From NCBI GenBank assembly GCA_903838565.1, contig CAILZB010000060.1, positions 186,001 to 250,000 of the forward strand: 64,000 nt of DNA. The letters are read 5' to 3'. The first letter of the stretch is position 1. The number at the start of each line of letters is the position of its first letter. The notes under the pieces are model-generated. The model did no database searches, was not told the DNA's origin, and saw nothing but the letters and a program-made list of their open reading frames with translations. The position numbers and the translations under genes were made by a program. Positions 56,301-64,000 of this stretch are shown here, piece by piece. The stretch comes from an uncultured beta proteobacterium. GTDB taxonomy: Bacteria > Pseudomonadota > Gammaproteobacteria > Burkholderiales > Burkholderiaceae_C.

Positions 56301-57488
56301 GCACGCTCGCCCGCGAACGGCGCTGAAGCCGCCCAGGGGTATTTGCCCACCTCCATGGCCGTGCGTGCACGCGAGTTGAACTACGGCGTCTATCAGCTCA
56401 ATCACGTGGTGCTGGGAGGCTCGCGCGAAGGTTCGAACTGGCGCGCCAACGTTCAGGCCGACGAGCTCGGCGGCTACCTTGAATACCGCCAGCCCGGCGG
56501 CAGCAATGCCGGTCGCGTGTACGCGCGACTGGCGCATCTGAAGATTTCCCCCAATACCGTGAAGCAGGTCGAAACCCTGCTGGATGAACCGCCTCAGACC
56601 ATCCCCGCGCTGGACATCGTGGTGGACGATATGGAGCTGCGCGGCAAAAGACTCGGCCACGTGGAAGTGGAAGCCGTCAACCGCGGCGCGGGCGTCAGCG
56701 CACGCGACGGCGCCACGCGCGAATGGCGCCTCAACAAGCTCAACATCGCCAACGCCGAGGGCAACCTGGTCGCCAGCGGCAACTGGGTGGCCGTGGCCGG
56801 TCAGACGTCCAAGGTGGAGCGGCGGCGTTCGGTGATGAATTTCAAGCTGGACGTGGCCGACGCGGGCGGCTTGCTGGCGCGCCTTGGCATGAAGGACGTG
56901 CTGCGCAGCGGCAAAGGAAAGCTCGAGGGTCAGGTCTCATGGCTGGGCTCGCCGTTGACGCTGGACTATCCGAGCATGGTCGGGCAGTTCAATGTGAACG
57001 TGGAAACCGGGCAGTTCCTCAAGGCCGACGCGGGCGCGGCGAAACTGCTGAGCGTGCTCAGTCTGCAGTCATTGCCCCGACTGCTGACGCTGGATTTCCG
57101 GGACGCGTTCGGCAGCGGCTTTGCCTTTGACTTCATCCACGGCGACGTGCAGATTGAAAACGGCGTCGCCGCCACCAACAACCTGCAGATGAAGGGCGTG
57201 AGCGCGGCGGTGCTGATGGAGGGGCACGCCGACATCGCGCGCGAAACCCAGGATCTCAAAGTCGTGGTGATACCGGAAATCAACGCCGGGACCGCATCCC
57301 TCGTGTACACCATCATCAATCCCGCCATCGGCCTGGGCAGCTTCCTGGCGCAGCTGTTTCTGCGCAAGCCGCTGATCGAGGCGAACACGCGCGAGTTGCA
57401 TATTGACGGCACCTGGAGCGACCCCCGGGTCACCACGGTCGAGCGCAAGAGCGGAAATTCTGGCGGCCAGCCCGCGACGAAGCCATGA
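53370..57488 (+). CDS. yhdP: YhdP-family AsmA-like envelope protein
   Basis: A giant inner-membrane-anchored protein of 1372 residues with a single N-terminal membrane segment (about 22-44, LLWPMLLLWLLFAVVWGGLH) and a long beta-strand-rich periplasmic body. In E. coli, YhdP, TamB and YdbH bridge the periplasm to carry phospholipids to the outer membrane. The C-terminal DUF3971-like portion, ending in VVVIPEINAGTASLVYTIINPAIGLGSFLAQLF, is the family signature. The initiator is the ATG at 53370; a TTG two codons earlier is possible. It is the first gene of yhdP-nit-mltA; its stop overlaps nit (ATGA). Confidence 0.92.
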   Translation: MNESAHPPRWLKVGATASRWLLWPMLLLWLLFAVVWGGLHGWIVPRIGEWRPLLEQQATLRLGVPVRIGSISARSQGLLPSFEMNNVSLLDPQGREALHLPRVVGTLSPASLWNLGFEQLFIEQPELDIRRTAQGHILVAGLDLSGSASASADGTDWLFSQTEIFIRKGTVRWTDELRGTPTLALSAVDWVMRNGGRRHGMRLDATPPPEWGQRFSLRALFRQPLLSSQGAHWQEWDGQVFADFTQVDVSHLQQYADLGVRVSQGQGALRAWGDVVHGQVVALTADAALLRVDTQLGPELAPLELEQIQGRFTARTLTNGFEFGTQGLQFQTRDGLHWPGGNAFLSYTRAQGRSAALGDFRADKLDLVALGQIANRLPLGVATHAALLAYQPKGLVQKIQVHWQGPPDAIEQYSATGLVTGLEMAARPAAPGGERAQPGSPGIRGASVDFEMTQAGGKAHLSIQQGALEFPGIFQEPVVAMDQLAAEARWQIDGERLAVQVPSLKFSSADAQGELQAQWHSANAAQSSARSRFPGVLDLQGSLSRGEATRVYRYLPLVIPPSVREYVHHAVLQGKATGVKFRVKGDLADMPFTNPKLGEFHITTQVRNASLAFIPKSLQDKDEAPWPTLTQLNADLVFDRASLQIKDASAMQAGALSLTKAEAQIPDLGNAPTLTLSAEARGPVQEVLRVLSSSPLSAMLGHALDPATGSGVADYRLRLVVPLQNPDKSKVQGSVTLAGNELHFTPQSPILSRTRGVINYTESGFSLVGAQARLLGGDSRIEGGMRAAAPGAASRESVLLLRAQGVVTAEGLRAARELGFIARLAQNASGSTAYSASFGVRQGVGEVAVSSNLQGLSTGLPAPLNKAADAALPFRFETVLMPDRRGKESARAQDQMTLEWGRIASASYVRDVSGTEPRVLRGSLALGLLPGEFAPMPDEGVQANINLNNVDVDAWSGVLSRAVDAPVELAAPRAPRAARSPANGAEAAQGYLPTSMAVRARELNYGVYQLNHVVLGGSREGSNWRANVQADELGGYLEYRQPGGSNAGRVYARLAHLKISPNTVKQVETLLDEPPQTIPALDIVVDDMELRGKRLGHVEVEAVNRGAGVSARDGATREWRLNKLNIANAEGNLVASGNWVAVAGQTSKVERRRSVMNFKLDVADAGGLLARLGMKDVLRSGKGKLEGQVSWLGSPLTLDYPSMVGQFNVNVETGQFLKADAGAAKLLSVLSLQSLPRLLTLDFRDAFGSGFAFDFIHGDVQIENGVAATNNLQMKGVSAAVLMEGHADIARETQDLKVVVIPEINAGTASLVYTIINPAIGLGSFLAQLFLRKPLIEANTRELHIDGTWSDPRVTTVERKSGNSGGQPATKP

Positions 57489-58300
57489 AAGTCGCCGCCC
57501 TGCAGATGGTCTCGGGTTCGAGCTGCGGCGATAACCTTGCCGGCGCGCGCGCGCTGCTGGAGCAGGCTGCCGCATCAGGAGCAGAACTTGCGCTGTTGCC
57601 GGAGTATTTTTGCCTGATGGGCCAGCGCGACACGGACAAGCTGGGCCTGCAGGAAGCCTGGGGCAGCGGCGTCATACAGACGTTCCTGAGCGAGGCGGCG
57701 CTCGATCTCGGTCTGTGGATTGTCGGCGGCACGCTTCCCTTGTCGACGCAGGATCCACAACGTGTGTGCAACACCAGCCTGGTCTTTGCGCCAAGCGGCG
57801 AATGCGTGGCGCGCTACGACAAGATTCATTTGTTCCGCTTTGACAACGGCGCCGAGCGTTACGACGAAGCGCGGGTGCTGCAGGCCGGAAGCACACCCGT
57901 GACCTTCGATCTGCCGTCGCGCGACGGCCACCGCTGGCGCCTGGGGTTGAGCGTCTGCTACGACCTGCGCTTTCCCGAGTTGTACCGCGCCTATGCCGCG
58001 CTCGGTGCCGACCTGTTGCTGGTGCCCAGCGCCTTCACCCACACCACCGGCCAGGCCCATTGGGAGTTGCTGCTGCGCGCCCGCGCGGTCGAAAACCTGT
58101 CCTACGTGCTGGCCGCGGCCCAGGGCGGTGTACACGACAACGGCCGGCGCACCTGGGGCCACTCGATGCTGGTGGACCCCTGGGGTGAGGTGTTGCACAG
58201 TTTGCCGCAAGGCGCAGGGCTGATCGTGGGCGAGCTGGACGCCAGGCGGGTGCAGTCCTGCCGCCGGCAACTTCCGGCGCTGGAGCACAGGGTCCTGTGA
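57485..58300 (+). CDS. Carbon-nitrogen hydrolase (Nit/deaminated glutathione amidase-like)
   Basis: A 271-residue nitrilase-superfamily amidase. The catalytic triad is in LPEYF (Glu about 39), YDKIHLFRF (Lys about 113) and LSVCYDLRFPELYR (Cys about 158). The sequence is closest to Nit1/NitA-type enzymes that repair deaminated glutathione, a housekeeping side reaction; other short amides are possible. It overlaps yhdP by 4 bases and mltA by 4 bases (GTGA). Confidence 0.92.
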   Translation: MKVAALQMVSGSSCGDNLAGARALLEQAAASGAELALLPEYFCLMGQRDTDKLGLQEAWGSGVIQTFLSEAALDLGLWIVGGTLPLSTQDPQRVCNTSLVFAPSGECVARYDKIHLFRFDNGAERYDEARVLQAGSTPVTFDLPSRDGHRWRLGLSVCYDLRFPELYRAYAALGADLLLVPSAFTHTTGQAHWELLLRARAVENLSYVLAAAQGGVHDNGRRTWGHSMLVDPWGEVLHSLPQGAGLIVGELDARRVQSCRRQLPALEHRVL

Positions 58301-59436
58301 ACCGTCTTTTCCTGCTTTGCTTCGGTGCCGGTGGGCGCCTGCTGCTGGGCTTGCTGCTGCTCGCGCTGTCGGCCTGTTCAAGCGGGCCGCGTCCATCCAC
58401 CCCGACCGCTGGCGCCAGCGAGAACCAGGCCGCACTGCGTCACCCCGGCAGCCGTTGGACCTTGGCCAGCTGGTCCGAGCTTCCCGGCTTCGAGACCGAT
58501 CCGCTGCATGAAGCCTGGAACGCCTGGCTCAAGAGTTGCGAGCGACCGGGACCGAATTTCGCTGCGCTGTGCAGCGACATCCGTCTCCTGAGCCTGGGCA
58601 CCGGGCAGGAGCAACGCGACTGGATGCGCGCCCACCTGCAACCCTACCGCGTCGAGGCGCTGCATGGCGAGCCGCAGGGCCTGCTCACCGGCTACTACGA
58701 GCCACAGATCGACGCCTCGCGCCAGCAGCGCGAAGGGTTCAGCTTTCCCTTGTACCGGTATCCAGCGCAGGCCGGCGCCGTGCTCAAGTCCGGCAAGCCC
58801 TGGTACTCGCGCCAGCAGATCGACACCCTGCCCGAGGCCCGCGCCGCCTTGCGCGGTCACGAGCTGGTGTGGCTGGCCCATCCGCTGGACGTGCTGGTGT
58901 TGCAGATCCAGGGCTCGGCGCGCGTGCACGTGCTGGAGTCGGACGGCTCGCAGCGCTGGTCGCGCCTGTCCTACGCGGGCAACAACAACCAGCCCTATCA
59001 AAGCCCCGGGCGCTGGCTGCTGGAACAGCGCGCCGTCACCGATGCATCGTGGCCCGGCATCAAGGCCTGGCTGGCGCAGAACCCGCAGCGCCAGCAGGAA
59101 CTGCTGTGGAGCAACCCACGCGTGGTCTTCTTCCGCGAGCAGGCGCTGGGTGAACAGGACGCCGCCTTGGGCCCGAATGGCGCGCAAGGCGTGGCGCTGA
59201 CACCGGGCCGCTCCATTGCCGTGGACCCGCTCAGCATTCCCTACGGCACGCCGGTCTGGCTGGCGTCGGCGGGGCCAGTCACGAGCCTGCAAAGACTGGT
59301 GCTGGCGCAGGACACGGGCTCGGCCATCACCGGTGCGCTGCGCGCCGACTACTTTGCCGGCTGGGGCGCGCAAGCCGGCGAACTGGCAGGCCGGCTCAAA
59401 CAGCCGCTGCAACTGTGGGTGCTGTGGCCGCGCTAG
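58297..59436 (+). CDS. mltA: Membrane-bound lytic murein transglycosylase A
   Basis: Outer-membrane lipoprotein that cleaves the glycan backbone of peptidoglycan. It has 379 residues. The lipobox is LSACS (Cys about 27) after a leucine-rich signal. The MltA domain starts after about 100, with GLLTGYYEPQIDAS. The C-terminal 3D domain has VDPLSIPYGTPVWL and VLAQDTGSAITGALRADYFAG, with the catalytic aspartate at AQDTG. The start is GTG, overlapping the nit stop (GTGA), so translation is coupled. The gene is followed by 122 bases without a gene. Confidence 0.95.
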   Translation: MNRLFLLCFGAGGRLLLGLLLLALSACSSGPRPSTPTAGASENQAALRHPGSRWTLASWSELPGFETDPLHEAWNAWLKSCERPGPNFAALCSDIRLLSLGTGQEQRDWMRAHLQPYRVEALHGEPQGLLTGYYEPQIDASRQQREGFSFPLYRYPAQAGAVLKSGKPWYSRQQIDTLPEARAALRGHELVWLAHPLDVLVLQIQGSARVHVLESDGSQRWSRLSYAGNNNQPYQSPGRWLLEQRAVTDASWPGIKAWLAQNPQRQQELLWSNPRVVFFREQALGEQDAALGPNGAQGVALTPGRSIAVDPLSIPYGTPVWLASAGPVTSLQRLVLAQDTGSAITGALRADYFAGWGAQAGELAGRLKQPLQLWVLWPR

Positions 59437-59558
59437 CAGGCCGTGCGGCGCAGTTCGGGCATACTGCCCCGGCGCGCCCCGGCTGACCCGGTTGGATGGC
59501 ACGCGAAATCCGTTCCGCCCACAAGGCTGGATCCCCACTTTCTTCGGAGACACCCACG

Positions 59559-62500
59559 ATGAATGCTGCGCTACCCGAGTCCGTCCGCAAGGCACTTGAA
59601 GCCGTCACGCTGGACGACAAGTATTCGCTCGATCACGGTCGCGCCTTCATGAGCGGCGTGCAGGCGCTGGTCAAGCTGCCCATGCTGCAGCGCCAGCGCG
59701 ACGCGCTCGTGGGCAAGAACACCGCCGGCTTCATCAGCGGCTACCGGGGCTCGCCGCTGGGCGGCTACGACCAGGCACTGCAGAAGGCGGCCAAGTACCT
59801 CAAGGCACAGAACATCGTGTTCCAGCCGGGCGTGAACGAGGAGCTCGCCGCCACCGCCCTGTGGGGCACGCAGCAGCTCGGCTTTGCGCCGCCGGGCAGC
59901 AACAAGTTCGACGGCGTGTTCGGCATCTGGTACGGCAAGGGTCCGGGCGTGGACCGCTGCTCGGACGTGTTCAAGCACGCCAACATGGCCGGCACCACGC
60001 CCTGGGGTGGCGTCATCGCCGTGGCGGGCGACGACCATGTGGCCAAGAGCTCGACCGCCGCGCACCAGAGCGACCACATCTTCAAGGCTTGCGGCCTGCC
60101 GGTGTTCTTCCCGGCTTCCGTGCAAGAGATCCTGGATCTGGGCGTGCACGCCATCGCCATGAGCCGTTTTTCCGGGGTCTGGGCGGGGATGAAGACGATC
60201 CAGGAAATCGTGGAATCGAGCGCCAGCGCCATCATCGACCCGCAGCGCGTGCAGATCGTGCTGCCCGAGTTCGACATGCCCAGCGGCGGCGTGCACATCC
60301 GCTGGCCCGACACGGCGCTGGTGCAGGAGGCGCGCCTGTTCGACACCAAGTGGTACGCGGCGCTGGCCTACATCCGTGCGAACCGCCTCAACTACAACGC
60401 GATCGAAGGGCCCCACGACCGCTTCGGCCTCATCGCCAGCGGCAAAGCCTACAACGACACGCGCCAGGCGCTGATCGATCTGGGCTTGGATGACGCCACC
60501 TGCCGGCGTATCGGCATACGCGTGCACAAGGTGGGCGTGGTGTGGCCGCTGGAGGCGCAGCTCACGCGCGAATTCGCCACCGGTCTGCAGGAAATCCTGG
60601 TGGTGGAAGAGAAGCGCCAGATCATCGAATACCAGTTGAAGGAAGAGCTCTACAACTGGCGCGCCGACGTGCGCCCCAACGTGTTGGGCAAGTTCAACGA
60701 AGTCGGCGGCAGCGGCGAGTTCGACGGCGGAGAGTGGTCGCAGCCCAATCCCAGTGCCAACACCTTGCTGCGCGCGAATGCCGATCTGTCGCCGGCGCTG
60801 ATTGCGCGCGCCATCGCTCAGCGCTTGAAGAAGCTGGGCCTGGACGCCGACACCACGGCGCGCATCGACGCGCAGCTGGCGCTGCTCGATGGCAAGGAAC
60901 GCGCCATGCAGACGACAACCGTGAAGGCGGACCGGCAACCCTGGTTCTGCTCGGGCTGCCCGCACAACACCTCCACGCGTGTGCCCGAAGGCTCGCGCGC
61001 CATGGCCGGCATCGGCTGCCACTTCATGAGCATCTGGATGGACCGCTCCACCGTGGGCTTCACGCAGATGGGCGGGGAAGGCGTGCCCTGGGTCGGGCAG
61101 CAACCCTTCAGCCACGACCAGCACATGTTCGCGAACCTGGGCGACGGCACCTACTTTCACAGCGGCATCCTGGCCGTGCGCCAGTCGATCGCGGCGGGCG
61201 TGAACATCACCTACAAGATCCTCTACAACGACGCGGTCGCCATGACCGGCGGCCAGCAGGTTGGAGAGCGGCCCGAAGGGCATTCGGTGCTGCAGATCGC
61301 GCAGTCGATGCGGGCCGAGGGCGCGGCGAAGATCACCATCGTGACCGACGAACCCGAAAAATACGCTGGCGTGAGCGGCCTACCCCAGGGCATAGCGATC
61401 GAGCACCGCGACGACCTTGATCGCATTCAGCGAGCGTTCAGAGAAATCAAGGGCACGACCGTCATCATCTACGACCAGACCTGCGCCACCGAAAAACGGC
61501 GCCGGCGCAAGCGCGGCACGCTGGTGGATCCCGCCGTGCGCGTGGTCATCAACGAACTCGTGTGCGAGGGCTGCGGCGACTGCAGCGTGCAGAGCAATTG
61601 CCTGAGCGTGGAGCCGCTGGAGACCGAATTCGGGCGCAAGCGCCAGATCAACCAGAGCACCTGCAACAAGGACTATTCGTGCCTCAAGGGTTTCTGTCCG
61701 AGCTTCGTCACAGTCGAGGGCGGCAAGCTGAAAAAGCGTCAAACCCAGACGCGTTCGCCGCAGGAACTGGGCGCGTTGCCCGAGCCACTTCTTCCCGCGC
61801 TGGAGGGCGCCACTTCAAGCGTCTGGGGCATCGTGGTGGCCGGCGTCGGTGGCACCGGCGTCATCACCATCGGCCAGTTGCTGGGCATGGCGGCGCACCT
61901 TGAAGGTAAAGGCATCGTGACGCAGGAGGCGGCGGGTCTGGCGCAAAAGGGTGGCGCCACCTGGAGCCACGTGCTCATCGCCGCGGCGCAGGAGGACATC
62001 CACACCACGCGCGTGGGCATGGCCAGCGCCGACCTCATCCTGGCCTGCGACCCGGTGGTGGCAGCGGGCGGCGAAACCCTGATGCGGGTGCGCGAAGGCC
62101 GCACCCATATCGCACTCAACGCCCACGCCACGCCCACGGCCGCTTTCGTGAAGAACGCCGACTGGCAGGACCCGAGTCTGGCTTGCGTGGCGGAGATCGA
62201 GCGCGCGGCAGGATCGGGCGTCAGCGCCTTCGACGCCGACACCGTGGCGACGCGCCTGATGGGCGACAGCCTGTACACCAACCCCGTGATGCTGGGCTAC
62301 GCCTGGCAAAAGGGCTGGCTGCCGCTGGAGCGCGGCTCGCTGCTGCGCGCGATCGAACTGAACGCGGTCGCGGTGGAACAAAACAAGACCGCATTAGAGT
62401 GGGGACGGCATGCGGCCCACGACTGGGCGGCCGTGCAGGCGCTGCTGGGCGGCGAACAGGTGCTGCAGTGGCAGCGCGCCACGCCGCTGGACGAAGTCAT

Positions 62501-63128
62501 CGCGCGCCGCGCTGCCTTTCTGGGCGAGTACCAGAACGCCGCCTACGCCCGTCGCTATCAGGACTTCGTCGCGCGCGTGCAAGCCGCTGAAGCCGCTCTG
62601 GGCAAGACCACGCTCACGCTGGCCGTGGCCAAGAACCTGTTCAAGCTCATGTCCTACAAGGACGAATATGAAGTGGCGCGGCTGCATCGCGACCGGGCCT
62701 TCCTGGCACGGATCCAGTCCCAGTTCGAGGGCGATTTCCAGGTTCACTATCACCTCGCGCCGCCGCTGCTGGCGCGGCGCAACGAACGCGGCGAACTGCA
62801 AAAACGCAAGTTCGGACCCGCCACGCGATGGGCCTTCCAATTGCTGTCAGCGTGCAAGGGATTGCGCGGCACGCCGCTGGATATCTTCGGCTTCACGAGC
62901 GAGCGTAAACAGGAGCGCGCCCTGATCGCCGACTACCGCGGCAGCATCGAGGAAGTCCTCGCAGCGCTGGCGCCGCACAACCACGCTGCTGCGCTGCAGT
63001 TGGCGCAGGTGCCCGAGCAGATCAAGGGTTTTGGTCACGTGAAGGAACGCAACGCTCTCGCGGCGCGCGCCAGATGGACCGAAGCCATGGCGGCATTTCG
63101 TTGCGCTGCAACCGGCGCAGAGCGCTGA
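59559..63128 (+). CDS. Indolepyruvate ferredoxin oxidoreductase (fused subunits)
   Basis: A 1189-residue cytoplasmic protein that oxidatively decarboxylates indolepyruvate or other aryl/branched 2-oxo acids with TPP, CoA and ferredoxin. The N-terminal half has the pyruvate-type TPP modules (FISGYRGSPLGGYD near residue 50, and GIGCHFMSIWMD with downstream NDAVAMTGGQQ). An iron-sulphur segment CEGCGDCSVQSNCLSVEP with a later CNKDYSCLKGFCPSF follows around 668-714. The C-terminal POR gamma-like domain starts VAGVGGTGVITIGQLLGMAA. The ATG at 59559 is preceded by a GGAG stretch. Fused IorAB of this length is common in Burkholderiales. Confidence 0.93.
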   Translation: MNAALPESVRKALEAVTLDDKYSLDHGRAFMSGVQALVKLPMLQRQRDALVGKNTAGFISGYRGSPLGGYDQALQKAAKYLKAQNIVFQPGVNEELAATALWGTQQLGFAPPGSNKFDGVFGIWYGKGPGVDRCSDVFKHANMAGTTPWGGVIAVAGDDHVAKSSTAAHQSDHIFKACGLPVFFPASVQEILDLGVHAIAMSRFSGVWAGMKTIQEIVESSASAIIDPQRVQIVLPEFDMPSGGVHIRWPDTALVQEARLFDTKWYAALAYIRANRLNYNAIEGPHDRFGLIASGKAYNDTRQALIDLGLDDATCRRIGIRVHKVGVVWPLEAQLTREFATGLQEILVVEEKRQIIEYQLKEELYNWRADVRPNVLGKFNEVGGSGEFDGGEWSQPNPSANTLLRANADLSPALIARAIAQRLKKLGLDADTTARIDAQLALLDGKERAMQTTTVKADRQPWFCSGCPHNTSTRVPEGSRAMAGIGCHFMSIWMDRSTVGFTQMGGEGVPWVGQQPFSHDQHMFANLGDGTYFHSGILAVRQSIAAGVNITYKILYNDAVAMTGGQQVGERPEGHSVLQIAQSMRAEGAAKITIVTDEPEKYAGVSGLPQGIAIEHRDDLDRIQRAFREIKGTTVIIYDQTCATEKRRRRKRGTLVDPAVRVVINELVCEGCGDCSVQSNCLSVEPLETEFGRKRQINQSTCNKDYSCLKGFCPSFVTVEGGKLKKRQTQTRSPQELGALPEPLLPALEGATSSVWGIVVAGVGGTGVITIGQLLGMAAHLEGKGIVTQEAAGLAQKGGATWSHVLIAAAQEDIHTTRVGMASADLILACDPVVAAGGETLMRVREGRTHIALNAHATPTAAFVKNADWQDPSLACVAEIERAAGSGVSAFDADTVATRLMGDSLYTNPVMLGYAWQKGWLPLERGSLLRAIELNAVAVEQNKTALEWGRHAAHDWAAVQALLGGEQVLQWQRATPLDEVIARRAAFLGEYQNAAYARRYQDFVARVQAAEAALGKTTLTLAVAKNLFKLMSYKDEYEVARLHRDRAFLARIQSQFEGDFQVHYHLAPPLLARRNERGELQKRKFGPATRWAFQLLSACKGLRGTPLDIFGFTSERKQERALIADYRGSIEEVLAALAPHNHAAALQLAQVPEQIKGFGHVKERNALAARARWTEAMAAFRCAATGAER

Positions 63129-63143
63129 AAACAGACTCGCGGG

Positions 63144-63725
63144 ATGACCACCTCCGCCTCAGTCCAGAGCCAACTGGCCGAGCACCGCAGCTACCTGCTG
63201 CGCTTTGCACGGCTGCAGTTGCGCAACGACGCCTGGGCCGAAGACGCGGTGTCTGAAACCCTGCTGGCCGCGTTGAGCAAGCCGCAGTCGTTTGGCAACA
63301 AGTCGCAGCTCAAGACCTGGCTCGTGGGCATTCTGAAACACAAGGTGCTGGACGCCTTCCGGCACAACGCGCGCGAGGTCTCGCTCGACGCCGCGCCGGA
63401 CTCCGATGGGCACGAGGAACTGGATTCGTTGATGTTCAAGTCCGACGGCCACTTCGCTCAGGCACCGGCCGACTGGGGCAATCCGGAGCAGGAGTTGAGT
63501 TCGCGCCAGTTCTTCGTCGTGCTCGAAGCCTGCACCGAGAAGATGCCGGCCGCGCTGGGGCGGGTCTTCCTGATGCGGGAATGGCTGGAACTGTCGTCCG
63601 AAGAGATCTGTAAGGAATTGAACCTGACTTCGACCAATCTGTATGTTCAATTGCACCGGGCGCGTTTGCGTTTGCGCGAATGCCTTGAACTCAACTGGTT
63701 TGGTCAACGATTGGGGAATGTCTGA
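63144..63725 (+). CDS. ECF-like sigma-70 family RNA polymerase sigma factor
   Basis: A 193-residue sigma factor with region 2 (about residues 8-73, AWAEDAVSETLLAAL and LKTWLVGILKHKVLDAFRH) and region 4 (about 134-182, ELSSEEICKELNLTSTNLYVQLHRARLRLRECLE) but no region 1.1 or 3. The 40-50 residue linker (EVSLDAAPDSDGHEELDS onwards) is longer than in most ECF factors. It overlaps the anti-sigma gene by one base. It starts 15 bases after the indolepyruvate oxidoreductase. Its target promoter is unknown. Confidence 0.92.
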   Translation: MTTSASVQSQLAEHRSYLLRFARLQLRNDAWAEDAVSETLLAALSKPQSFGNKSQLKTWLVGILKHKVLDAFRHNAREVSLDAAPDSDGHEELDSLMFKSDGHFAQAPADWGNPEQELSSRQFFVVLEACTEKMPAALGRVFLMREWLELSSEEICKELNLTSTNLYVQLHRARLRLRECLELNWFGQRLGNV

Positions 63726-63937
63726 TGGCTCTCTTGATGCGCACTTGCAGAGAAGCCGCAGCGCTGCTCGTGGCGCAGGAAGACCGCGTGCTTCCCATTG
63801 GCGACCGCATTGCCCTGCGCATCCATTTGCTGGCTTGCAAAGCCTGCCCCGACTTCGAGCGCCAGCTTCTCACGCTGCGTCAAGCCATGAAGCAATGGCG
63901 CCATTACACCGAGGAAGACTCGGCTGCAGAAAACTGA
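63725..63937 (+). CDS. Small zinc-binding anti-sigma factor (zf-HC2 type)
   Basis: A 70-residue cytoplasmic protein. The HxxxCxxC motif, here HLLACKAC at about residues 34-41, with an N-terminal CREAAALL segment, matches the zf-HC2 anti-sigma family. With the sigma gene it forms a translationally coupled pair (TGATG). It has no membrane segment, so it should be a soluble, perhaps redox- or zinc-sensitive, anti-sigma factor. The remaining 63 bases to the window end show no feature. Confidence 0.88.
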   Translation: MALLMRTCREAAALLVAQEDRVLPIGDRIALRIHLLACKACPDFERQLLTLRQAMKQWRHYTEEDSAAEN

Positions 63938-64000
63938 GACTGGTTCGGTAGCGGCTGCGCCATGGAGTCAATTCCACTGGTCTGCGAGACTCGACTTGTC

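Noticed and set aside
53802-56660. 952-codon minus-strand frame antisense to yhdP
   Set aside because: No recognisable domain and composition typical of an antisense frame. The yhdP frame has family features throughout.

Overview
The window reads as a chromosomal segment of a high-GC betaproteobacterium, most likely order Burkholderiales and close to Comamonadaceae. The grounds are the protein families and their order (bamE divergent from fur, hpf-ptsN-hprK, lipB-lipA, EIIA(Man)-ptsH-ptsI, a stand-alone MetH N-terminal module, tripartite-tricarboxylate-type Bug receptors, DUF3717/DUF1289 proteins) and the codon bias. It is densely coding on both strands. I see no rRNA, tRNA, CRISPR array, transposase or prophage.

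Layout. 1-2.5 kb: bamE-dapB-exbB/tolQ-like operon divergent from fur. 2.5-4.4 kb: hprK, ptsN and hpf, ending at a clear Rho-independent terminator. 4.5-9 kb: purU, a MarC-family protein, a class IV aminotransferase, then DUF493-lipB-lipA for lipoate. 9-12.5 kb: a large SWIM-SNF2 helicase. 12.6-17.2 kb: a DMT transporter convergent with an MFS-EIIA-ptsH-ptsI operon. 17.2-19.6 kb: cytochrome c' and cytochrome b561 (divergent), and the MetH homocysteine module. 19.8-25.1 kb: cupin, hybrid histidine kinase, and a two-subunit molybdenum hydroxylase.

25.2-29.2 kb is the accessory part. It holds a brnTA toxin-antitoxin pair, an AAA_14/DUF4143 ATPase with a palindrome abutting its start codon, and a lower-GC gene for a PD-(D/E)XK nuclease fused to a DUF2075 (Schlafen group 3-like) helicase. 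This is the best candidate for an undescribed (possibly defensive) module.

29.2-37.4 kb: a zinc-ribbon protein and an apparent catabolic/uptake cluster (exported metallo-beta-lactamase-fold hydrolase, Bug receptor, DctA, exported amidohydrolase, solute-binding lipoprotein), then an OYE-family oxidoreductase and a DHA2 efflux pump. 37.4-44.8 kb: PglL/Wzy-like ligase, moaC, M48 protease, small membrane and regulatory-looking proteins, yaeQ, purB, a GST. 45-50.5 kb: thioesterase, GspB and GspA, a degenerate HD-GYP-like protein, rfaE2 and a DTW protein. 50.5-59.4 kb: glnE divergent from yhdP-nit-mltA. 59.5-64 kb: a giant indolepyruvate ferredoxin oxidoreductase and a sigma/anti-sigma pair.

How parts fit. 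HprK, HPr, EI, EIIA(Ntr) and EIIA(Man) make a regulatory phosphorelay with no sugar permease in view. GlnE adds nitrogen control. MoaC could serve the cofactor of the Mo-hydroxylase. Non-coding structures stand out: an in-frame palindromic insertion in lipB, a tandem hairpin repeat at 44.8 kb, hairpins at convergent gene ends, and palindromes in several promoter regions.
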